Positions 49,910 through 62,659 of a stretch of 64,000 nt of DNA are shown here, piece by piece. The number at the start of each line of letters is the position of its first letter. The first letter of the stretch is position 1. Source of the stretch: Combretum micranthum. Its lineage: Eukaryota; Streptophyta; Magnoliopsida; Myrtales; Combretaceae. The position numbers were made by a program, and so were the translations under genes. Where the stretch lies: contig JAMXBD010002793.1 in the NCBI GenBank assembly GCA_024138025.1, positions 62,001 through 126,000 on the forward strand, given 5' to 3'. A model generated the notes under the pieces. It was not told where the DNA came from and searched no databases. It was given only the letters and a program-made list of their open reading frames with translations.

Positions 49910-51129
49910 GCTAACCGCTTAACCACTTTTGAATTGTCATTGCATCGTGATATTATCTACTTTAAACCACCGTACCTCCTCTAAGTCAACTTGTCAAATC
50001 TCCATTTGCTGTCCCAAATTTACGGATTGACTCTTTGAACTATGTCATTTATGTCAAATCTTCTTTAAGCCTCCTAAATTCATAGATTTGACTCTCTAAA
50101 TTCTTTCATTTAGTCCAATAAGTCCAAGTCATTGCTAGATGTGAAACTAGTCATTAAAATTTAACTATCTACAAATAATAAATTTGGTTTAGGGTGCATC
50201 TCTCTATATCGTTATCAACAATTCATTTATGGTCTCTTTCATAAAGAATGACAAAAATTTGAATGCCATCAAAAAGCAGTTTGAACATGGTGCATATAAC
50301 AAGCAGCACATGCATTTATGTCCGAAGGCCATTTTGAGCTTGTAAGCCGGAACTGCCCAACTATAAAAATAATGCTTGTAAAAGCAGGCTAACACAATCT
50401 TGGTTATTGTAAACTTACAACAAATTTTAAAAAATGAGCTCAGCAAATCTAAAGATGACCAATAACCAGCTACCCTTGGAACGCGTGACCTGCCACTCAA
50501 CTGGACTTGCGCTGATTAAAACTTTTCTTCCTAAAAATAGGCTCTGTAGAGTCTGGAACCAAATATCTAATTTATAAAATCGCGAATCAACTTACATAAA
50601 GTAAGTCAGAAATTGCTGACCCAATGGATCATTTTATGCGAATAAAGCTAGTTGTCACTGTTATGTTACATAATTTGACAAAAATCAAACTTCAGGTGGA
50701 TTGGATTTCTTTTCTACGTACTAAGCACATTTTCAGCTCACTTTCTACATTGTAGAAAGTACTTCCCATTCCATTTGCCTCAATGTTCATGCGTTGATTA
50801 TAAAGAAAAGTTGTTTTTAGAGACTAGTTACACCATATTAACTATAAAGAAATATGTCAACAGACGTCCCCCAAGCAACAGTAATGGATGCTGAAAGGTA
50901 CCTCAACATTGGCAGTGACAGTCCAAATTTAGACAGACAATTTTGATACGTACGGAGCTGGAGGGTATGCCCATGCACGGGGGAGGACGGAGGAAGAGAG
51001 AGGAAATGTGAGACCCACTTCACTCAATGGTTTTGCAATAAAGAAAATCCCGACTGTACAAGAAAATTTTTTTTCCTATTTCCTTTCATTTTTTGGGTTT
51101 AAAATAAAGAGAAAAAAAAAAAGGTAATG
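49910..51129. other. Downstream flank and probable 3' UTR of the AAA-ATPase gene
   Basis: No gene of its own seen. Short open frames on the minus strand (50204-50500, 50838-51023) lack any domain. The 3' UTR of the minus-strand gene should occupy part of 50700-51129. Confidence 0.5.
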
Positions 51130-54100
51130 TCAGAAATTTGCCTCATCCTCGGCAAGTTTCCTCAAAAAACTCAAAATTGATTGCTTGAGATGATCCTTGA
51201 CTTCAGTTTTGATTCCGAACGCACCTTTTATGATCCTAGTATAAAGCCTTTCAAGCTGAGGGATAACGTAATTATGCGTCCGCTCTACAAACAGCTGTTT
51301 GATTGGCTCCACTTGATCAGAAACATCAGCCTCTGTCATGGACACATCTTGACGTTCATCTGCACCTGTTTGGTCAGAAGGTAGAGCAGAAGGTTCATCA
51401 TTATTTCCACCCACAGGAGAGGTTTCTCGCTGCTCTGCATTTGCATCATCTGCCTCTGATTCGTGCAATGGTTTTGAAGATCCTAGATCTTGGTGCCGTG
51501 ATTTATCTTCTCCTGTTGAAGCTGATCGTACACAAGCAAAACCAAAGGGTCACAACAAAAATATTCCTAAAAATCGAATTTTAGTATCTTGTAAACAAAA
51601 TGCATTAGGAATTACATAGGAGAAGCATGGAAAGCAGCAGCACCTGCATGTGCAAAATCAGCAGTCTTTTTTTGTCGTTTTAATGCCTCGTAACTTTGAT
51701 CCAAATTTAGTTCTGGTTGGACATTACGAAGCCGAGCGCTTGCTCTTGTGACATTTCCAAGCTGCATAACAGGGGTGGATGGATATGTACCTCCAGCCAA
51801 ATCATCTGGTAAATTGATTGGACCTCCTTGAGCAGCGATCTTGTCACAGTATGTGATCAGGGCAGGGTCCATCTGCGAAAGCATCCCATGCACCTGAAAA
51901 GAAAAAAGAAGGCATTTTAAATTTGGAAAACCACAAAAGTTCAACGGAAAAGTTCAAGGAGATGAAGAAGATAACATACAGAATCACGAAGCTCATGAGC
52001 TCTGCTGACTATTCGAGCACCATTATAGTCATTTCCATTGTAAACCTGCTTGATGCATCAACTACATCAGTAGGTAAAGACAAGAGGTTGCAGACATCAC
52101 TTGATCCATTTATACAAACACATAAAGGCTTCACAATATCCCAGTAAGTATACAAGTATAGTATACATATAGCTCACACTTGTTATGTGTACATGCAAGA
52201 TCAATGAAGATTTCTGTTTATTTGACCAGAACATTTACTTGTTAAGCTATGGATGGATGTTTTTGTCCTGTCTCAAGAGTGGCCCAATCATTCATCATCC
52301 AAGACAAAGGCAGATTGAGCAAATATACATCTGTGTATACTATCTTTATTGCCTAAATGTATGAATAAATTGGCTGGGGCATTATTATGACAATTAAATG
52401 GTACAGCAAATATGGATCCATAGGAAACATACTTTTGCATTTGTCACGATCAGATCAACATCTTGCAAGAATGCTGAACATGCAAGATAATACCCAGAAT
52501 CCACCCGCTGCAATAGAGTAACCACATCCATCGGGTTTTGAATAATCGAGCGATAATTTGGAGCATCTTCATCCAACACTGGATAATGGAAGACACTAAA
52601 CCTTTTGTCATATAAGATCCTGCAAGCAAAAAGCCACATGACTTGCATATTGAACAAGATCTTCAAAATGGCTTTGGTATGTCCACAGAAACACAGGTGT
52701 TATTGGGAGCACAAACAAACTGCTAACCTATGAACAGAGAGCTCCACAGCAAATTTCAGCATAGACACAATTTTGATGAAAGAATTATATTCTGCGTTAT
52801 ATGGTTATGCACATAAAAGGAATTCCAGCAAAAACAGAATAGTGGGACTATACATCTACTTTCAATAACACTTGCCTAAGAAGCAGACCATTCCTTGCAG
52901 TTTGAACTTTTGGAATTTGTAAGATCACATTATGTCCTTATATATGATAGAAAATGGGGCTATTGTCCAAAGTGCAAAGAGATTAAATTTAAAGCGGAAG
53001 GAAGAGTTGCTGCCAGCAAAAAACTTTTGGCTTTCCTGTGACTCTTGAAAAATACAGTCAGTTCAGATTTGAATCATTGATGGTAACAGAAGACTAGATA
53101 AAAGAAGACAAAAGTTATCTGCCATATAATTTTCTAGCGCCCTCTACTGGATTTCTTCCTTTAAACGCCTGTCTTCCTTTTCCTTTTCATTTTCTTTTTT
53201 TTTTTTTTTTTTTTTTTTTTGAGCATAGGTGCAACAATTGAGCTATTTCAAGTCAAAGATACTTCTACTATAAAAAATAATGATCAATCAACAACCTGAA
53301 TATTTTCAAGCAACAAGTTGACAAGAGTGTCATTGTATACTGTGTAGTGCTTCAACATAAGAGTCCAAAGAATGCATATTGACATGCAGTTGAGATTAAC
53401 CCATTAGCTTTTAATATATCACTGGGAATATTACCTAGAAGTTTAATTTCTTTAGAGAGAAGACTTCCATGAGAACTTTTGTCACACCACAGTGAACTAA
53501 GTGTAGTTATGTAGTAATGGTGATTAGTGTCTACAGCTATAAACAAGATCAAAGCATCTCCAAAAATAAAAGGCGCAAGCAACTATTTGATGTGGATTGA
53601 TCTCTTAAATTGCATTATGGACCCATGTAAAGACCAGTCAGTTTATATTAGGTAAAAAAACGTCCCAAAGGCTTTTATTACCGATTGCAAACATCTCTAA
53701 GGCACATCCGCAGCCGGCGCAGTGCATGTTGCTCCGCTTCGTACTGAGCTTTTACTTCAGATGCCTTTGGACCAGATGCTACTTTAGGTGCCTTTGGTAG
53801 TTCAGGGACAGATCTTGATTTTTGGGACTCTTCTGACTGCAGATCCGATGAAACTGACAATGCCGCTTCAATTAAGTTAGCAAAGAAACAATCTCTATCC
53901 TCCTTAGATGGTTTGTCCACTTGAAAGCTGCTAATACACATAAAGTACATCAGACACAACTGTAACACTCTTAAAATACTCTAGAAAATTGTAGAGATAA
54001 TAACATATACTCATACAACTAATGCATTGTTTTTAAATAAAGCTTTCATAGTTATACAGACCTGCACAGGTTAATATAAATTTCATGGAAACCATTAAGA

Positions 54101-57100
54101 TAAGATATGCCATTTACTTTTTTTTTTTTTCCCCTTTGGCTTCGTTCCAAGCATCAAAAAGCACCATATCAGCACGCTATGGGAAAATAAAAAAGAAAGT
54201 CTACATTAGGCCTTCCATGATTGGTACAACCTATAAACCAACTTACAAGATAATTAGAATTTAGAGAGCTGACGCAGACAGATTAATTATAAAAAGCAAT
54301 GGCTCCAGAATTATGTGCAGACATTAGATGAAGAATCAAAAAAAGCTGCCACTGATTTTCAATTTTTATCTTGTCACAAGTTAACGTTTGGCACCCCACT
54401 GGTGTATCTTAAAGATCTGCATTTCCTATTGCCAAAAGAAAAGACAACCTCAAAGACAGAAGTAACCTCCTTGGCATTTTCAGTGTGGTTTTTTTCTGGA
54501 TGGAATTTTAAAGGAAAATACAAAGCAATAAAGCTTGAATCATGTGCAGACGATAAATGGAGAGTCAAAAAAGCTGCTACTGACTTCCAAGTTTTATCTT
54601 GTAACAAGTTATTGTTGGGCACCTTCGTTGGTGCTCCTTGAAGACCGTATTTCTTCTTGCCAAAAGAAAAGACAAGCTCAGGGTCTGATGGGAGCCCCTT
54701 GGCTGTTTCATACTAGTTTCTTTATGGGTGGAATTTAAAAAGAAAATACAAAGCAATAAAACCTGCTACAAAATTACTTGAATTAACTATTAAACATAGT
54801 ACCTGGTTTTGAGACTCAACCAACTAGTAAAGCCAGGAAAATACTAACAGCTAGCTAAATAACATAGGAGATATCTTTGAGGAAGAAATTATTGCACAAT
54901 CAGGAAATTTTAGACATCAAATGAACTTTAAGAAGTTCACAGTTTAGAAGTAAAAAAGTATCTGTGCAAGGTCTTCTTAAAGAAATTTCTGCTGAATACC
55001 AAGTTGAAGCATACCTTGGTTGATTTAACTTATTTAACCCTCAAACAAATAACAGAGACAGACTTTACAAGAAAGCTTTTCGTTAATGGAAAAAATTAGA
55101 ATTCCAAAAAGGGACCAACCTCCAACAAAAAAATATCCCAAGAAATATTAAGAACAGCAAACTAAACAAGAAATTGAATTTTTATTTGGTTATGTTACTG
55201 GGTCTTTTCTTTTTGCCATGACCCATGGTCTATGCCAATAACTATACCCAGCAGGAGGATCAAATGCATCATTCATTTGGAAAAACACACAAAAAATTTA
55301 AAAACTCAGGAGCACTGCAAGAAAAACATCTCTTAAGATGAAGAAATACATACACTGTACGCTGAGGAAATACTGAACTTGCATCCTTATATTCCTCTGG
55401 ATTAATTTGTGATACACCAAGTAATAATATCGGTAGGTCAGATGGCAATTCTTCCAGGAGTGTGCGTAAGACAGCTTTCAGTTGTTCATCTGCCTGCAAA
55501 AGAATTGAGGCAAAGTCCATTGGCTAAGTAAGCACAAAACGATGAAAACTTAATATGAAAACCACCGAAGAATAATTTACTAATCGGCATTAAAATGATG
55601 TAATAGAATATCATATACATACCGTCTCCCACCAAAGATGAAACTGAGGTAAGTAGAGAATTGATGGGGTCGTTCTCCTAGCTTCACCAAATATATGAAC
55701 CAATGCCTCTTCAGGAGTCTTTGCACTAGGATCAGACAGAAGAGATGGAAGCCCAAGGGAATGTACAGGAAACTTCTCCAATTCATGCAGAATTGCAGGT
55801 CCTAGATGATCCTGCACAACTATAGCAGTAAGTATACTTGGTTTTATACTCTCAAGACAATTTTAAAATTTCAAGAGGAACCAAGGAACTACCAGCCCAA
55901 CATCTTCGTTGCCAAAGAGTAGCACGCGAGGTCTATAAACTAAAGGAACAGAAGAACCATAAGATAGCATTGAAAGTTTGGTCAACTCTGAAGAGACTGC
56001 CAGAGGAGGAAAAATATCAGATAGACTAGTCATGGCCTTTTGCAGATGTCTGTTCATGCATGGTGCAACAACAGAGGACAATGGCCTAGAGTGGACAATG
56101 GAGCCTCTATGAGCAGCAGGAGTGATTGTCGACATGGCTTCAATAAAATGACATTTTTCAACCTGAACTGAATCCACATCTATCAAAAACTTGTCATCAC
56201 TGGTGTACACTTGAGGATATCTTTCCCGGAATGCACGAATAGCAGCTTCAGTGCACAAAGCTTTTAATCAGCCCACACATAACACAACACAACTAGCAGC
56301 AAGTTCTTGCCTCAACTCCTTCGGAGGAGGCCTCTTCCACTTGCGAGTGTGTATATCAAGAATTTCAGCACGTGCCTCACAACCAGGCAGAGGAAAGTTG
56401 AATTCACGATCGAATCGTCCTGGACGACGTAATGCTCCATCAATGGCATCAATTCTATTGGTTGCTCCAATTAGAACAACTTGTCCACGAGAATCAAGAC
56501 CATCCATCAAGGCAAGCAAAGTTGAAACGATGGAATTGTGAATTTGCTCTTGTTTACTAGAACGTACAGGAGCAAGTCCATCGATTTCATCAAAGAAAAT
56601 GATGGAAGGTTGATTCCTCTGTGCTTCCTCAAAAAGTAGCTTCAGCTGCCTCTCTGCCTCACCAACCCACTTACTAAGCACATCTGCACCTTTCCGCATG
56701 TAGAAACTGACTTTCTGACCAGCCTTCGAAGCAGCACAGGCTAAGGCTCTTGCAATCAACGTTTTTCCTGTGCCGGAGGACCACAATAACACACCCGAGG
56801 GGGGGTGATATGATAAGTAGCGAAAAAATCAGGATACAGCAGTGGAAAAAAACCATTTCCTTCAGAGCATCAACATACTCAGAAAGGCCGCCTATGTCAT
56901 CAAAGCTTACATTATCATCAACCTGTAAAGGCTGGATATCAGCCCCTCCTTTGGAGCTAGGCCCAGCAGTTTGAATTCCAGAACCCAAGGCAGAAAGAGC
57001 ATCAGCCTGATGACCCCAACCAGACGCAGCAACATTTAATCCCCATGCTGTTGTCCCATGTGTGTCTATTCCCCCAAAAAGCCAGGGTGGTCCAGATTTG

Positions 57101-58471
57101 CTTCCTCCTCGCCCCCAAGGAATAGTAGGTCCTTGGTCCAACTCATCCACAAGAAGAGAATCATCAGAATCATCAGTTCTGGTCATACGATGACGTTTAA
57201 TAACTCGAGATCCACCTTTCTTACTTCTTTACTAACCTTATTCCCCATTCCTTGATGTAACACCCTTCGTGGAGATCTCGGTCTCTGCTTATTTGCATCC
57301 ACTGACATTCTACGGACCTCTGCACGGTTACGGAGATCATACCGTCTTCGACCTTCCTGCTCGTCTTCCCTCTTCATCATCACCATCCTCTTCTCCTTCA
57401 TCTTCACCATCACCCTCAGCCTCATGTTCACCCTCCTCCTCCTCTTCCTCCTCCTCCTCCTCATTCTCAGCATCTTCTCCATCGTTTCCATTTTCAGCAC
57501 CATCTTGGCCAGCCTTCCCATCGGGTGTACCTTGACCATCAGCATCTTCATCAGAATGCAAGTTTGATCTTTCCCTTGCAATTGCACTAGAATGACGAGG
57601 TCGCAGTCCTTCACGGCGAGGCAAAGGTCTATCCTCTACAATCTTTCTGCGCTTTGGTGTTGATAAATCATCATGATTGACATTATTAGTATTAGTGATC
57701 CGTGACCTTGAAGATCTATACCTTGTCATCTGCATAAATATTCCTATGCTTTAGCTCTAATCTCCATAATAAAAACAATGAATGGTCAGTAGAGATTAAT
57801 CTAACATTCCTCACAGAACATTTTATAACAAATGTTCACAGACATCATATAGCAATGTAATAACTCTTACCATTAGATCTTCATCCTCCATTCCAGAACT
57901 ATCTGTGTAATCTTCAAAGTGTACAGAAACTCTCTTTCTGGATGAACGCCTAAGGTTGGTTGCAATCGACTTGTAAACAAAAAAAAAAATATTATCAGTA
58001 CTTACTTCTCTTGGAATGGATATTAAAAGGCACTAAAACTTCCAAAAGCAATGACTAATCCTATTATTTCGGATATTCATCTCATGACAGGTCAAAGAGG
58101 ACCAACACAAGTTGCCAGGCCATGGAACAAAGCTTCAATTGCAAGAATCCATCAATCAACTCAATAATTAACCCAAAATAGACTTAAATTAGATGAAAAG
58201 AAACAGTGATGTAGTTGAGAAAATCACTTACATTGGAATTGGCAGCTCGATCCGATCGAGCTCCGGGCCGCAACATTCTGGCAATTCGAGAAGCTGCTGT
58301 CCTTGTCTTGTCTTGCTCTTTTTAGTACGAATGATGGATGGATTATAATACAAATAGGTGCGGCCATAGATTTTGGGTCTTCTCCGAAGCCTATCACTTG
58401 TGCGTACCGGCCTAGAAACAGGTCCATCCCCCTGGCTAGACCGTTTTGGATACATTGATTAACTCTTAGCT
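51130..58471 (-). CDS. Bromodomain-containing AAA-ATPase (ATAD2/Yta7 type, At1g05910-like)
   Basis: Minus-strand exons: 58471-58232 (ATG at 58455), 57969-57871, 57729-55893, 55811-55623, 55493-55354, 53927-53682, 52619-52433, 52045-51980, 51893-51644, 51521-51130. All are GT-AG with consistent phases, about 1200 codons, the usual family length. Order: basic N-terminus (RTSDRLRRRPK), acidic Glu/Asp tract (57400-57470), RRRYDLRNR, FDDIGGL, AAA module with GTGKTLIARAL, IIFFDEIDGLAP and GATNRIDAIDGALRRPGRF, inactive second AAA-like part (LGLPSLLSDPS), bromodomain (RILYDKRFSVFHYPV, DAPNYRSIIQNPMD, YNGNDYNGAR) and a conserved C-terminal end (QLERLYTRI). Members are nuclear, bind acetylated histones and remodel or recycle nucleosomes. 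Small indels break the frame near 58310, 57369, 57215, 56849, 56795, 56774-56783 and 56265-56300, mostly in homopolymers, while splice sites stay perfect. I therefore call it a real gene with probable sequence errors. Confidence 0.92.
53195..53220. repeat. T26 homopolymer in an intron
   Basis: Uninterrupted T run on the + strand (A run in the transcript) within the intron 52620-53681 of the AAA-ATPase gene. Confidence 0.95.
54313..54764. repeat. Tandem duplication of a ~229-bp unit in an intron
   Basis: Units start at 54313 and 54542 (both ATGTGCAGAC). They share GCTGC(C/T)ACTGA(T/C)TT, TTTTATCTTGT, TTGCCAAAAGAAAAGACAA and AAATACAAAGCAATAAA in the same order. The copies are diverged by scattered substitutions and small indels. 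They lie in the long intron 53928-55353 of the AAA-ATPase gene and explain the two similar short open frames there. Confidence 0.85.
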
Positions 58472-60018
58472 CTGATGGTTATATCCTCCCATGAACTCCA
58501 AAAGCCTCCCATTGATAAACATAGACATTTAAATATCAAATAAACTTGCCAGCAACCTAAAATAATCAAAAGGTGTATCCTATTATGTAAAAATGATATC
58601 TATCACTGAACTATAGAGATCGAAATAGTAACATCAACATTCTTATACAAAATCACATCAAATTTGACATGAACATGTGCATGTAAGTATCCATGGACTT
58701 TTTCTACTGCCCCACTTTCTGGTCATTGTGTGCCTCACTTCATTTGTGATTCAGAATTCAACCACATGCGGCATATTTTGCAAAATGGAGAATCAAACGA
58801 AACTACAACCGCAGCATTTCTTTGACAGTAGAAGGCAAATATTCCTGATACAACCAAATGCCACAAATAGAAGAATAACAGACCACTTGCACATATCCTT
58901 TTCTATTATTAGCTCTCCTAGACCTCAAGCACCTATTGTCCAAGACTGCAAGATGCCAAAAATATCACAAATACTGAAGAATTTTTGTATCCTAACTGGA
59001 AAAAAAACTGCTCCTTCCGACACTTAACTATTTCATCCTAAACAACTGCAAGTACAGTGGGTATTATCGGCCACATAATCCACTGAAATTAGTTTCATGG
59101 GAAGCCGAAGAATAATTATCAGGTTTATGGGCATACCTTTCTGAAAATTTCATACTAGGAGTGGCTAAACGAGTGACATCAGAAGTGTAAAAAAGAGACG
59201 TCAAATGGAGGACTGTCCTTGGACGGACTATCTCTGGTTACATAAACCACCTTGCAAAAAGCTTCAAAACAACTTAAATTCATCTTTTACATAGCAAGTG
59301 GCCTGAAGAAATGCCACTAACACCTTATCTAGCACCGATCCATTACCGAACCAGTAACTGAATATGAATATGCTATAGTTCTTACACCGCCCAAAGCCAT
59401 ATTGTACACGACAACCATTGCACTCACACAAATTATTCCAAACTCAACGAGTAACTGAATATACATATAGCACGGTACGCGAGACTGAAACCAGGTCTAC
59501 TTCTACAATTAATAGAGAAAATCAGGTTGCTAATGTAGTGAAATTACAACTATTCTCTTCCTTCCATTAAAACGAAAGATGAACAGCATTCAACATAACA
59601 AAAGAGTCTGCTATCCAATGAGCACATCACTGAGCTACTAAACAAGACTAATTCAATTTTTTTTTCCGAAACAACAAATCAACAAGAAACGTACGGCTTC
59701 ATCGAAAAGCACAATAAACCGCTTTCGCCGAGCATAGTACGCATCAATGCAACGCAAACTTCGTTCATAATTATTCAAATTTACAGATGAATCCAAAATC
59801 GATACAAACTACGCTTAGAAATTATCAAATATACGCACATGCACGCACATGTACAAGTGAGTTTTTTCAAATTGAATTAGGTCAAATTGAATAAGTAAAT
59901 TTAAAAAAAAAAAAAAGTCACTAGGAAACGAAGCAAGAAAAATCGAATTCATGACACGAGGTTTTTTCTTATAAATTAAGATTGAAATGATTTCTTAATT
60001 AATTGATTAGATAGGTAC
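58472..60018 (-). other. 5' UTR intron of the AAA-ATPase gene
   Basis: On the minus strand the leader exon ends TTCAAG|GTACCT (60019/60018) and the coding exon begins after CCATCAG (58472), 16 bases before the ATG. Open frames inside (for example 58677-59027 on +) have no domain. Confidence 0.6.
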
Positions 60019-60125
60019 CTTGAAGCCCTCTCCACAGTGCAGATTGAATTCAAAGTGCTTCGAGACCAGAAAAACACGGAAACACAATCACAGTTTTCTC
60101 TCTTCACTTTCTCTCTCTACTTTCT
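60019..60125 (-). promoter_or_regulatory. Non-coding first exon and core promoter of the AAA-ATPase gene
   Basis: The leader is GA-rich on the minus strand. A TATATA lies at 60149-60154, flanked by GAGAGA runs over about 60095-60170. With usual TATA spacing, transcription would begin near 60120. A/G-rich initiation regions are common in plant housekeeping promoters. Confidence 0.55.
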
Positions 60126-60299
60126 CTCTCTTCTTCACTTTCTCTCTCTATATATTTTCTCTCTTTTGTCTATGTTGGTTCCGTCCTCCAACTCTCTGCT
60201 TGGAATTCTTGCCCTAGTTTGTATATTGGGCTTGGACTTGAATTTTAGTGAGCATGGGCCAGCCCAGTGATTTTTGTTGGAATTTTTCCGCGAAAAAAG

Positions 60300-60860
60300 G
60301 GTTTTAAACCGCGCCCTCTAAAACCAGAAACTTTTAATTCGCGCCTAAACTTTAAAATATTTCTTCACCCTTTTTTTTTAATTGCATTATGGTGCACATC
60401 CGGACTATACATGTCGACTATAATAAGAATATTGTGTGAATATTTATAAGATAAGTTTTAAATATTATATTTATTTATCCATGCTTCATTCGTTCTGTTT
60501 TTGAAATTGTATATTTAAATCCTTCAATATATAAATATTATGAATTTCAATTTTTATATTATTATTTTATCAATGATTTTAGTAATTTTTTTTTTTATCC
60601 AATGGTAAAAATGTAAAATTAGGTGCAAGTAACTTTTCTAAAAGGTTAGGATATTGAACACAATTTCAAATGGTGAGGCTTTCTAAATCAAATCTTTACC
60701 GAGCCAGTAACTTAATAACATCTTTTTTAATCTTTCAAGAAGGATATATCATTTGAATCCTCTACCAAATTATACTATATAAAAGTAGTTATAAAAAAAC
60801 GCATGGTTTCATATATGGACTAAACAAAATAAAGTGAACAATAAAAAGATCCTAATTTTT
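60300..60860. other. Intergenic, no gene seen
   Basis: AT-rich upstream region of the AAA-ATPase gene with nothing recognisable beyond short A/T runs. Confidence 0.5.
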
Positions 60861-62320
60861 ATATAAAATGTGAAATTAACCTTGAAAAGCTAAAAAATTC
60901 TTTTTAAAAAGACACTAGTTTTTATAAAGAAATGGTTAATGAGAATAGCGGAAAAAGAGAAAAAAAATTATTTGCATCTTTTTATCTACCCATTTTCAAT
61001 ATGCAAGTTGTAATCATTTTTGAAAAGCTAATAATTTTCCCTGAATTTTACAAAGAAATGGTTAATGAGAATTGGTTTTAAAAAGTAGCATTTACCTCTT
61101 TTTATATATTTGGTTTTATGTGAATCGTGTAATCAATCTTGAAATGCTGAATTTTATTAGAGAAGCCCTGATTTTTATAAATGGTCTGAGGGAACAATTA
61201 AAACGAGAGACATTTAATGAGTAATCAATATCGAAAAACTAAAATTTTTCTTTTAGACAGTTATCAATTTTATAAGGAAACTGTCAACGAGAAAGGTTAA
61301 AAAGGAAAATCTAATTTTCGAAATTGTCAACAATTAAAGTTTTTTATAAAAAAAAAAAGGGAAACATTTACATTGTCTATATATAGATTACATATGAGTG
61401 GAGTCCTCGGTAAGCTACTCCAACTCAATTGTTGAACAAATAAAACTATTTAAATTAAAGTCATTTGTCTAAACAAGCCAAGTTTAAATTTTCATTTAGA
61501 CTAATGAGCTAACTCATGAACGGTTCGTTTAAACCCATAGTCAATTTGTAAAAAGGTTTGTGAACAAGTTCATTAACAGACTCGTGAGTTTTATTTTTTG
61601 ATGCATTAAATATAAATATACAATTAAATAAGAAAACTAATTTATATTTAATATATACATATGCATATATGTTTAATGGCTCTTATATAATAATTTTAAG
61701 TTTGAAAAAAAATCAAGATATGAAAAATTACCTATCTAACATGCTAAACATAAGTTTGAATTTCAAGCTCAATAAAAACTCAACTTGATAAAAGGTTCGG
61801 ATTAGCTAAAGCTTGATTTGTGAAGAAGTAGAGCTTAAGTGAAAATAAAACTTAACTAAACAAACCGAACTCAAAGTTGAATTTCAAGCAATAAAATACT
61901 TGATTGAAGCTTAAGCTTGCTATTTGTTAAATAAGGTGAGCCCAAGCCTTGAAAAACTTAGCGAGCTCTTGTATAGCCTTATATATATATATATGTGTGT
62001 GTGTGTGTGCATATTCATTTTTACTTGAAGTGTAATCTTTCTTAAAAAATTGAAGGAGTTCGTTTAGGAAGACCCTAATTTTCATAAGGGTTGTTAACAA
62101 GATCAATAAAAAAACGAAACATTTACATTTGTTTTGAAAAACTATATAGTTCTATTTTTTTAATGGGACAATCATATAATTTTAATTGTATATTGAAATA
62201 CTTAATATATTAATATTAATATAGTGTGACACTTGATGAAACTAAAAAAGTTCCTTTCCTTTGACATGAAATGTGTTATTGATTTTAAAAGGTTGAAAAT
62301 ATTCTTTTTCAAGTTTGTTA
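60861..62320. repeat. Degenerate ~90-140-bp tandem array, interrupted near its middle
   Basis: At least five or six units start near 60869, 61009, 61127, 61220, 62030 and 62268. A typical unit has TGTAATCAATCTTGAAAAGCTAA, then a T-rich stretch, AGACCCTAATTTTTATAA, AGAAATGGTTAATGAGAA, and AACATTTACCT. A different sequence at about 61390-62005 separates units four and five. Confidence 0.7.
61390..62005. repeat. Unclassified repeat-like insert in the tandem array
   Basis: Rich in AAGCTTGA, CAAGCCAA, GAGCTAACTC, AAACCGAACTC and GCGAGCTC motifs, a style common in plant non-autonomous elements. It ends in (TA)n(TG)n at about 61979-62010. Exact termini and a target duplication were not found. Confidence 0.4.
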
Positions 62321-62659
62321 ATTAATAATTTCAAGGCACTCTTCTGCAAAAGTCTCCAATATTTTTTAAAAAAACGATGATTCCACTAGAATGTAAGAAA
62401 GAATTTATTTTATTTTGTTCTTTTCAAACCTATAAGTTTTTACAAAAGAAAATCATAAAGTAGGTCACATTATGAGTAATACCATAACATAAGATATCTA
62501 CTCATACCTTATTCGTCAATTAAGATCCTAGTGGATATTGTATGGATAGAGATTTCCATTAATTTGCTTTTACAAGATAGAGTGCAAGTATGCAACCTTG
62601 ATATTCTATACTCAACTATGATCTATGATTTAATATACAAAGCTACCAATAATCTATAC

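Noticed and set aside
54315..54738. Two similar short plus-strand genes
   Set aside because: They are explained by the intronic tandem duplication. No start context or domain.
56750..56974. Plus-strand open frames opposite the AAA exon (also 56251-56541 and 57058-57255)
   Set aside because: They are antisense shadows of a strongly conserved coding exon.
57269..57535. Plus-strand serine-rich open frame
   Set aside because: It is the complement of the Glu/Asp-rich tract of the AAA-ATPase exon.
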